From the NCBI GenBank assembly GCA_029204225.1, contig CM055092.1, positions 60,391,401 to 60,455,400 of the forward strand: DNA of 64,000 nucleotides, in the 5' to 3' direction. The translations under genes were made by a program, and so were the position numbers. This DNA is from Diphasiastrum complanatum. Its lineage: Eukaryota; Streptophyta; Lycopodiopsida; Lycopodiales; Lycopodiaceae. The stretch's first letter is position 1; the number at the start of each line of letters is the position of its first letter. Positions 34,800-44,680 of this stretch are shown in pieces. Below the pieces are notes generated by a model. It did not search any database, was not told the DNA's origin, and saw only the letters and a list, made by a program, of their open reading frames with translations.

Positions 34800-36850
34800 A
34801 AAAAAAATTGAAATCAATTTCAACATAGTCATATGCACATTGATTTGAATTGTTTTGTTGATAGTAGTGCTCTCAAAAAAACCTATTACGTACAGACTAC
34901 ATGCCAATTCTTGAAATTAGCATTTTGCCTATCAGTTTTCAAGAGTTGTAGGTTTCTAAGTGTGAATTCAAACCATAAATATAAAATTTATACTTCTTAT
35001 ACTAGCATTTTACCTCTTCCATTACAATGGTGTAGGATTTTCATAAGTTTGATTTGGATTTTTTTATTTAAAGGCACTGCTTGCTACCGTGGCACTAATT
35101 TTGGAGGGACTTTTGTTTGGCCAACCAACATTGCTCACATGACTCAAGACTCACACCACATTATAGTATGCATTATTTGAGCTTTTGAGTTAATTTGAAT
35201 AGGTATACTTGTAGCCAAATGGTAGAAAAATATTCTATTATCTCAAATTGATGTTGTTTTGACTTTATGATTCAATAATCAAATACCTCTATCCCATGAT
35301 ATTCCACTTCAAGCATTAGTATAAAGTGGTCTGCATGATAAAAGACAACCATCTATGGTCATTAGGTGCCCAAATTTGGAGGAAATTTTGAAGCTTTTTT
35401 GTTGTTTTTTTCTAGCAATATATGACAGCCTATATTGACATCAAATACTTACTTTTTGGAGGGCTTTTCACACTTATTTTGCTCTTTTTGCACACTAATT
35501 TTTACAAATATTTGGATGACCTTTATTGTCATCTTGCACCTATTTCTAGAAGGTTTTAACACAACTCTTTACTATTTTTTTGACATACATTTATCATATT
35601 TTCTAGCAATCATTTTTTGGCCTACTAGTGCTTTTGGGAGGACGCAAGATATACTTGGAATGACAACAAGAGTCTTTTGTCTCAATAGCTTCTTACTACA
35701 TACATTGAGTTGTGCTTCAAATCCACTTACTTTGTATTCCACCTTTTTGCCACTATTGTTTCTTCACACTCTTTTTTTTCTTCTAGTTTCAATATCACAC
35801 TTTTTTTTATGGAATTTTCTCAACTCAATTAAGGAGCATCAATAATCAAGAAATAAAATTCACTTTTGTCTATCACTCCATATTTGGGCACTCTAGGGAC
35901 ACTGAATTGGAAAAATGATTGAATGCACTAATGTCCTATATTGATATCCACATAGTGATGCTTATATGATTGATTGCATCGGCTACATTCAAAGTTAGAG
36001 GCCAAGCTTATTCTTGGTTGCAAATAAATAAACAAGAAGATTATTCTTCTAATTGTTGCGCCTTAGTACACAATCTTGTTATTGATATGAATTCACATGA
36101 TATTCAAGTTGATAAAGGTTACCCCTATTGTCCAAATCAGGTATGCTTGAATACATCATTGCCCAATATGACACTCTTTGGTGTCGACTGGTCACGTACA
36201 GTGGGAGATGTTACTTTTCATATTCGAGCATGCATTCCTATCACTCACTTGTGATGGCCACCATTACCACTTCAAGGAATTGATCCCCAATCGAGACCTT
36301 TTCTATGATTTGTATTTCTACTCCCTACTATCTTGTTCTCTATTGAGCATTGGCCTTAATGTGATATTGTCCGGTATCTACATGTTTGCAACACATGATA
36401 TTATGGGCCATTTTAGATATTTTGGCTTGTGACTTTTGCTACGTACATATTGCAGTTGCTTGTTTCTGCACATGCATTGTTGTAGATGCCATTCCTCCAT
36501 GATGTTTTATGCATGCCCACAATGAAGGCAATGTTTTTTTTGCATGGGAATTTTAAGGACATCACGTCCATATTGGTACCCTTTATTATGGACAGCCTAT
36601 CTATGTCGATGCTCTTGTATGGCCTTTTAATCATGTACAAGCCAATAGGCTTATTTGATTCACATTCATTCTATCTTGGCCACAAGATCAACTTTTACCA
36701 ATTAGTTAGTCGAGGAGGTAGTAAGACCTACAAGAAGGCACACTTATTTTTTCCTACAAATACAAGAGGTCACACCTTATCACTTCTAGTCTCTAAAAGC
36801 TTCCATTTTAGGGCACTTGTCAAGTATAAGAAAGGACTATAGAAATTCAT
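34800..36850 (+). other. Long stretch with unidentified open frames
   Basis: Plus-strand frames at 34833-35180, 35435-35845, 35970-36254, 36178-36432 and 36486-36842 are 84 to 136 codons. They are unusually dense for AT-rich DNA. The frame at 35435 is hydrophobic (Phe/Leu-rich), possibly from T-rich sequence. I recognise no domain, and the joins between frames are not supported by splice signals. Confidence 0.2.
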
Positions 36851-36891
36851 ATTTAGCTTTCCAATATTTGTAATGCTTAAGCTCTTCATGG

Positions 36892-37060
36892 GAGAACTCA
36901 GTCATTGATGTTTGTAAGGATTTAGCAATTGATTATATATGATTATGAGAGAACTCATCACTGATGCTTGTAAGGATTTGGCAATCGATTATATATGGTT
37001 GTGGGAGAACTCATCATAATGCTTGTAAGGATGTGGCAATTGATTAAATGTGATTTCATT
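36892..37060. repeat. 57-bp tandem repeat, about three units
   Basis: GAGAACTCA...TTGTAAGGAT...GCAATTGATTATATATG recurs at 36892, 36949 and 37005 with small changes. The last copy is slightly shortened. Confidence 0.85.
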
Positions 37061-37940
37061 TGCAATCTTCATGGGATATGTTATCTTATTGTCATTTATG
37101 CTCTTTTACGCTGCTTCATTGATATCAGAATCTATGATTGTGTTCATAACAACATCCATCTTTAGCTACATTGGGAAGCCCTTCCATCAAAAACACCTTT
37201 CACCTTTCAGCTATCAAGGTCTTGGAAAATGCTTAGAATGTTAAGCTTTGACAGTTTTCCATTGCAAATGCATGTACTTTTGCATGACTTGCATGAAATA
37301 TTCCAATAGATATTTGCACCTTCTTGTGAACACCACTTTGCATGAGTCTTATATTTTCTGACGAAGGCAAGTCAATGAAGTAGTAACCTTTCAAATTCTT
37401 TCACACAATCCATTCAGATTAACAATATCACGTACTCAGTGGTCTTCCCAAACCATTGGCCAACTACATATGACCACTTTTAAAATTGTTTTGAGCAATT
37501 ATACTATACAAACAGTAATGCAAATGCACCGCCTTTCAAAAGTCTTCTCAATTTTTTCTCAATAAGGGTTTTCTTTTGGTTGTCAGCTGAGTTTTTCATA
37601 CATTTCCATCACTAATATGTAGAAGCTCACACAAGTCAAAGAACAGTCTTATATTACATGGTTATTTGGAAGTGATTTGCGGCCAAGTCATAGAAACAAT
37701 TTGTCTTTCATATAAACTTTGAAAATTTGCTGAGATTAAAGACCATTGATAAAAACATAATAGCAAGCCATTAACCAGCGCCTATTATTCAATGAATACA
37801 ACTCCAAGGTAAAGCTTAGAAAAAATATACAACCAAAACAGTCAAAACTTACATTAAAACAATAACATAATTGTAGCCAACCAGCATTGCTTATGTCTCA
37901 TCAGTACCCAAGCATAAGTTGCTAACTGGGTTTCAATATA
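37061..37940. other. No gene recognised
   Basis: AT-rich sequence below the Penelope-like relic. I looked here on the minus strand for a GIY-YIG endonuclease, which would follow the RT in many Penelope elements, and saw none. Confidence 0.35.
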
Positions 37941-38624
37941 TTCCGGATTCTCTTGGATAGCCCAATGTTGAGTAAGAAGCAAATGACAATCAACGACGAA
38001 AAAAGAATTCAAATAAAATAAGATAAGAAACAAGGACCATAATATGTAGACAAGAGTAAGTGAGACAAAAAATACAAAATACTAGAAACAAAGTGAGCTC
38101 CTTAGCTCACCATTTTTCTGAATTCCATCATTAATCGTCTTATACATACCAAAAGCTGGAAAACCAAAGATAAAACTATAAGATTCTAAAATATTCCAAA
38201 ACTTTTTCATGATTCTCTTGAATAAGTAACCCTTATGGAGTAACAAAATAATTAGATTGCTTGATTGGTTTACAAAAGCATCTCTACTAGTACAAAAACG
38301 AGAAAACATGTAGAATTGACAGGTGATCACTCCATATTTAACAAAATAAAAAATATTTGAAGAAATACGAGGCCTGAGAATTATGTTTAGGTTATTGCAT
38401 TTTGGTTGCAACCTTTTATCAAACTTATCAACCAATAAACCTGACTTAGCCTATAGCTTATACAAAAGGTCTAAAAAATTGCAGTTATCACCAATGTTTG
38501 TACAATTAAGTTCACATGAGTCTTTAAGATAGATTCCTCCGCCAAAAGTGTTAGGGTCTCTATACAGAAAACTACCAAAATAAGGAAGATGATGAACAAA
38601 TAAGTCATTGATATATCTTCTAAC

Positions 38625-39165
38625 CTTAGTTGCCCGTTCCGGAATGGAATGCGTTCCGTTCCGGAACGGGACCCTCAAAAAAAAAATTACGTTTTTTTAC
38701 GAAGGAAAAAAAAACCATATCCTGAGAGTTAATATCCAAGGAAGCTCTGGTCAAGCCGTAGCAGGACGAACAAAATAATAGAAGATCCAAGTGTATCAAG
38801 TCTATTATACTTTTTCATGCTCTTTATTATGGAAGGTCTTTGCTATTTTTAATTTGACAGCTTCATCTTATGATCTATGACTGTTTGTAAAAAGCAAAAA
38901 ATCGTGCTACTTTTAACTATCAAGGTCATCAACAAATGTACAGAATCTGTGAAGCCTAACCCTTCGAGAATTCTGCCTCCTTCGAAGTGGGGGAAGAACA
39001 AGGAGTTATTGAAACACGACTTTCTTTCCAACTGAAGAGAAGAAAAAGCGCTTTCTTCTCTAACAACCATATGCCAGAGTTTATAATAGCTTAAATGTTA
39101 ACATCTTCAGGATTAACTAACTCGTTCCGACCCAGTACATTCTGGAACGTACAGAACGGAACATG
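38625..39165. mobile_element. MITE with TTCCG/GAACG repeats (related to 39629-39805)
   Basis: The left end CTTAGTTGCCCGTTCCGGAA matches the left end of the element at 39629, followed in both by CCCTCAAAAAAAAAA and TACGTTTTTTTAC. The right part (39120-39165: CGTTCCGACC, GGAACGTAC, GAACGGAAC) matches the right part of the other element but is decayed, and I find no clear target duplication. It separates RT motifs B and C of the Penelope-like relic. Confidence 0.6.
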
Positions 39166-39628
39166 GATTGATTTATGCAATAAAATAGGACAAGTACTGC
39201 AAATAACTAATCTTTGTGTAAATTCAAATTGAAAAGAGAAAAATAAAAGTTAACTAGATGAACATCACAATTGGTAGCCATGAAACTACCTATCCTTTGT
39301 TGCAAAAGCAAATCGCCTAGAGAAATATAATTATCCGAGAAAAAGTGTAGCCAGGAACAAGCATCTTCAGCATCAACAACTTCAGTAAATCTTTTCTTCT
39401 TTAAATCGACATTTGGATTTTGTTCTTAAGCCAACAACACTCAAAATGCAAAGCACTATTTCAACTTTCAAACCTTTGCATGAAGTGTCCTCTAGTTTAT
39501 TGCTAGAAACATCTCAAATTAGCTTATCCATGCGAAACTTCAAATCCTCCATATTGATTTTAGTGTATACTGTCTTGAAGACAGACTTGAAGAAGCATAG
39601 GTTGGGTTTTTTCTTCTATGGTACGAGA

Positions 39629-39805
39629 CTTAATTGCCCGTTCCGGAACGATGCCCTCAAAAAAAAAATACGTTTTTTTACAAAGGATTTAATTCGTATA
39701 AAATGCAGCTAATATACATTTTTTTTTATAACTTAAAAAATATCGTTCCGACCAGGAACGTACGGAACGTTCCGACCCCCATTTTGGTCGGAACGGGCTT
39801 CTAAG
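39629..39805. mobile_element. hAT-type MITE with TTCCG repeats, 177 bp
   Basis: The left end CTTAATTGCCCGTTCCG and complemented right end CTTAGAAGCCCGTTCCG match except at three positions. It is flanked by a perfect 8-bp duplication GTACGAGA (39621-39628 and 39806-39813). CGTTCCG and CGGAACG words repeat near both ends. Removing it in thought restores continuity of the flanking RT relic DNA, which shows it landed in that element. Confidence 0.85.
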
Positions 39806-40894
39806 GTACGAGAGGAGTTGAAGAGCTTTATTACTTCTATGATATCAATAGAATCGTTTTGCAATCCAACTACAAGGACATTTGCATCCTTAAGTAAGCT
39901 TATCCAAAGCTCATTGGTAGAAGGAAGCAAGGCTTTGAAGCAATTACGCATCAACTTAGAAAGGTCAATTAGTGTAGTTTTACAATCTGCTGCAAGAAAC
40001 CTAGGTCTTCTGGGAACTTAATACTTCCATGCAGCACACAAAAATGGAAGATTCGGGTAAAAATTAAGGTTATAAGGATGACACAAATCTTGATGATATT
40101 TTACTACGCTCATACTCAACAGAGAACGAGCATTTTAAGTTCCTACTGGAGAATGGACTTCATTCATTAATGATTCCAAATATATATTTTTTCCAAACAA
40201 TACAAAATTGTTTGAGCATTTATCCACATACAAAATGACAAAACGTCTATGAAACTTACGAAGAACTTCATCCTCGGTAGGAAATGAAGTATGAGTTTTA
40301 CAAGATGGAATAGACTATACTTTTTTCAGATTCAAAGTTACATACTTTAGAACTTTAGCTTTCGATTTTGATAACTAAGTGAACAATTTTACAAATTAAA
40401 CTTCAATTATGTAAAAACTTAGAAGAGAACTAGAAAAATGGTTAAGGTACAAACTTCTTCTTAAAGGGCAATAAATCGAAAACTCAAGCTAGGTAGAGAG
40501 GAAAGGAGAATATATGGGTGAACTAGCAGCAAGTGATTAACATTAATAAGCAAAAGACCAAAAACTCAAACAAAGTTCCAAAAATAAACTCCAAGCCGTA
40601 TAAAAATAACAAAGGAAAACATACAAAAAGGATAAAAAAATCGAGACAAAACTAATCACGAAACAACAAGAACCTTATCAACATAACATCGAGTAAGAAA
40701 TGTTAATTTTGAATAGTAAAATATCATATTTATTATTAGCTATAGGGGCATGCGCACCCTCTCAAGATATGCCAATAAGAACATACAGATAGCCACTACT
40801 TGGATGAAAATTCATTGAGAATTTGCATGTTCGCTAAAGTGACACAAAAATATCTATTTGTGAAATTGGATTATATTCAAGTCGCAAATTTAAA

Positions 40895-40948
40895 TTGAGC
40901 AGTCAGTGATGTCATTAGGTAAAGCTAATGACATCACTGACTGCTCAA
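40895..40948. repeat. Perfect 24-bp inverted repeat with 6-nt loop
   Basis: Arm 40895-40918 (starts TTGAGCAGTCAGTG) is perfectly complementary to 40925-40948; the loop is GTAAAG. It lies 22 bp from the upper terminal repeat of the Penelope-like relic and about 420 bp beyond the SmD1 stop codon. Perfect arms suggest a young inverted duplication. It could fold as a small hairpin RNA if transcribed. Confidence 0.95.
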
Positions 40949-41370
40949 AACATACGTGCAACCAAAAATAGAATCTGGATTCTCTTGGGTAAAACCAATG
41001 TTGACTAAGAAGCAAATGACAATCTGCAAGAAGGGAAAAAAGATCCAAATAAAATAAAATAAGGAACAAGGACCACAATATGTAGACAAGTTACTGAGAC
41101 ATAGACAAAATACAAATATTAGAAACACAAGAATTTCATCCTGGATACAAAGAACACTTGTATCTACCAAAATGCATCTCAAATGCAATAAAATACGTCC
41201 ATTCTGTTGGAGAAACAACTATCTCAAGGTTCTCCACTGGTCCTATTAAACAAAGAGAAAATGGTCATCATAAGATTTATATATCACTTTGAAAAGTTTA
41301 GTGTGGTCAAAAGCTCTCAAAATTTACCACTTCACCTGCATAGCATGGCCTATATCTACCAACTAAAATC

Positions 41371-43773
41371 TTAACGGCCACGGCCACGGCCACGACCCCG
41401 ACCCCTGCCACGGCCTCTGCCAAGAGGTTTCCCTGCAGAAAAGGCCAGATGTACAGAAATCAGCCATGGGATTTGCACATCAGATCTGCCTTCAATTTGA
41501 AACATCTAGTCAAAATTCAGCTACGTTCATAAGTGACAGACATGCCAATATGCCCATGTCCACAACCAACTTCTAAATTGACAATCATAAGTTAAACTTT
41601 AATCATCATCCCAAAAGGAATATCTGCAGTTACAAATGTGAATCTCAGAATTACTATTAATTCTTTACTTGAGTCTAGTACAACATTCAACACAAATGCA
41701 GTTGTGCTTGCTTACCAGCAGTAGGTTTTTTCTGTCTCACTCTCGGTGTGTCATCCACAAGAAGGGTATCCAGATTTAAACTATCTGGAAGAATGTAATA
41801 ACGAATGTTATTTCCTCGTACGCTCAAATGATCCACTGTTACTGGATTCTTCCCTCTTAATGTCAACTTTACAGTCTTCAAATGGGTGTTCATACTGATG
41901 TCAACTCCTGCCAGAATCCCATACACGTAAAATGAGAACATTTTCAAACTAGCAGCAGTGGAGTACAAAGACAGTTTAACAAACTGTCCAGCCAACAGTA
42001 ACATACATCATCTATGCCACTTAGAACAGCTGTCATAGTATGAAGGGATGACATTGAACAAGTAAATTAGCAGCAAGAACAGAATACTGAACACATAACA
42101 TAATAGGCATCGCCAATAACTAAGCTTATTAAGTTATGGATTCATATTTTGAGAATGATATTCATGTTGAGATTTGCTCTCCCTCCTAGCACAAAACATC
42201 AATGCATGCAGGAAGAGCAGTAATCGTTTAGATAGACCGTGGTTAGGAGCCAACAACTTAAGATTATTATCTAAGTTCAATATTTTGAAAATGATATACA
42301 TTTTGAGATTTATCTCCCTCCTAGCACAAAACATCAATGCAGGCAGGAAGAGCAGTAATCATTTAGAGAGACTTTAGCTAACTATTGGCTATACTTGTAC
42401 AAAGAGGAGCACCCAGATTGGTTTGCTGTATTAAGTCTAGGCATGCCAGTCTAAAATCTTGAAAGGGAGTCGGGACCCCAACTCATATCGATTATATTGA
42501 CTTTCATAAGTTGCCAGTGTCAAGACCGGTCAAGGAAAGTATAAATAGCGTGATCAGAATCCAGATCATTTAAAAATACTGCTCCTATGTAATCAATGTG
42601 CCAACAAAACATAATCTATTCAGAAACAGTATTCTGTATTACTCATAGAAGGAAAGAAAGAAAGAAAAGGAGTTTTTGTTTTTGATTCAGTTTGATTGAT
42701 AAAAAACCCTCAATTTTGGTTGTCACTATTAGACAAATGCTATGCCAAGTTTCAAAATTAGTGTCAGCCATCTGTCTATTTGGATGATGATCTACATGTA
42801 ATGGACGTATAAATATGGTGGTTAGCGCTGTATTTCAGCATTTAAATGATGATTGATAAGAGTCTCACATCACATGGAGCATGAAATAGATGATACTGCA
42901 AGCCACAACAAACTTCATAAGAATGATGATAATAACAAGCTGAACTGAAGGTACAATAACTACAGCTAAGTCTAATTAACAAAAGAGGAGGCATGAGGCC
43001 TAGTTGTAGCTGCTGGAGGGGCCATGGATTTAGAATATATAACAAATGACTAAAATAGTGACTAAATTCCAAGTCCTGTCAAATGGGAGCGCAAGTATCT
43101 GAAGCACGAAGTATAATGTCAAATAATAGGCTAAGCATAAATGATCCATAACCTTCGCTGCTCCCAAAAACAATGTCGTCCCTAGTGTCATTATGTAGAA
43201 ACTGCTGATTTCGGAAAGTTGAACAGTCACAAAAGCGTAGATTCTTATTTGGATGCTGAAAAAATGTACATGTTGATGTAGAAGCCGTAAAAAACAAACA
43301 CAATCTCAAAAAAAGTTTGAAAAACTGTGAAAAAGATGAAAAGTGCAATCTTAATCTCCATGAGCTCTAGATTAAGGTTTCCCACCTTTTCCGAATTGGA
43401 CTATTTGGAATCATAAGAATCGTCAGTTCAGGCGATTCAGAAACGAGGTTGTCAAGAAAAAAAACAGAAAAAATTGACCTATTTCAGAATGCCAATTATT
43501 TTACAAAAAAATTCTAAAAAAACTAGAAAACGGTGACTTGTCTTTCATTACACCTTATTTACTTCTTAATACTACTTGACAATACAGAATTGTCACTACA
43601 ATGCCAACTTGTGAGTGCAAACTCCACACAATAATTGACAAAACCTGTCAGAACCATGATTCAAACCTAGATATAACCATGTGCATGATCCATTTTACAT
43701 TATTAACAAGATTCACAATCAAATATAACCCCAATCTAGAATCCATAACAAAGTCCAACAAACAAGTCAAAAA

Positions 43774-43849
<76 letters not shown>

Positions 43850-44620
43850 GCGGATGATGTGGTACTAGTCTCCCATGCCACAGAGGGATTACAGAGACAG
43901 TTGGACTGTTTACACACCTTTTGTACTCAGTGGGGTTTAGGGGTGAACCTCTCGAAGACCAAAGTTATGGTCTTCAATACCTCTCGGGCCTTCATACAGC
44001 GCTAGGAGCTTACCTTTGATGGACAATCCCTAGAGGTGGTCTCTTCATACACTTACCTGGGGTGCTCTTCTCCAGTCCTACCTTCAGTATGAGACACGCG
44101 GCTACTTCTAGACTTGGGAAGGGCCACTCTTCCCTAGTCCAGCTGGAGAGATTCTGCTTCCGTAAGTCTAATCAGGATGCCCCGAGTAAGTGCAGACTGT
44201 TTGACACCATTATCACCCCTTCAACCTTGTATGCGGCAGAGATATGGTGTACAGGACTATCATCTTCACACTGGTCCAGCATTTCACAATTATAGACCAC
44301 CATGTTAGCTGTCCAATGGCTATACCAACTTCTACACACTTGCCCATGTGTCAGGATCTAGCCAAGTGGCAAGTGGTTGCTCAATAACGTGCACCACGTG
44401 TCAATTTAGACATTGATGTGTTAAATGATGCTTCAAAATTTGAACATACGAGCCTTGGAGAAGCATTCTTGATTCATTCCTATGCAGCATAGGTGGAGGA
44501 GGCATGCAATAGTACTCTCTTGAAATTTTAAAGAGATCAATGAATTGAAAGTTTGCAATGTGCATCTATCTTGTGTATTTCAATTCTACAAAACTCACTT
44601 TGAATTTGCTCTATCTTGTG

Positions 44621-44680
<60 letters not shown>

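Larger units (their letters stand above)
38082..40326 (-). pseudogene. Reverse transcriptase of Penelope-like type, decayed
   Basis: In order on the minus strand: N-terminal block RRFVILYVDKCSNNFVLF (about 40244-40190), RPRFLAADCKTTLIDLSKLM (about 40009-39952), a motif A-like FKTVYTKIN (39580-39550; the catalytic Asp is not present), motif B-like GDLLLQQRIGSFMATNC (about 39312-39262), motif C RRYINDLFV (38636-38610; usual YIDD), then NFLDL, LLVDKFDKR, YGVITCQFYMFSRFCTSRDA and LLLHKGYLFKRIM. An N-terminal aDK..nnfV block, an FLDL block after motif C and a DKR block are seen in Penelope-like RTs, not in copia, gypsy or L1. Four or more stops, at least two frameshifts and two MITE insertions make it inactive. 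Confidence 0.68.
37941..41118 (-). mobile_element. Penelope-like retroelement relic between direct repeats
   Basis: A minus-strand RT relic (38082-40326) is bracketed by direct repeats 37941-38095 and 40971-41118. The repeats are about 150 bp and roughly 80% identical by eye. They share GGATTCTCTTGG, CAATGTTGA.TAAGAAGC, AAATGACAATC, CAAGGACCA.AATATGTAG and TAGAAACA. The RT frame ends inside the left repeat. Direct terminal repeats (pseudo-LTRs) around a single RT gene are characteristic of Penelope-like elements. No primer site, polypurine tract, protease or integrase is visible, which argues against an LTR element. Two MITEs and a fold-back lie inside. No endonuclease was recognised. Confidence 0.55.

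Noticed and set aside
35070-35180. YRGTNFGG-like phrase suggesting a beta-galactosidase
   Set aside because: Only a few residues match, and no other glycosyl hydrolase 35 block is nearby.
40971-41118. Search for a hammerhead ribozyme core in the terminal repeats
   Set aside because: Penelope elements often carry one, but I saw no CUGAUGA...GAAA core on either strand here.
40890-41218. Minus-strand frames of 62 and 94 codons with Leu/Phe-rich translation
   Set aside because: They lie across the fold-back and terminal repeat of the Penelope-like relic, and no domain is visible.
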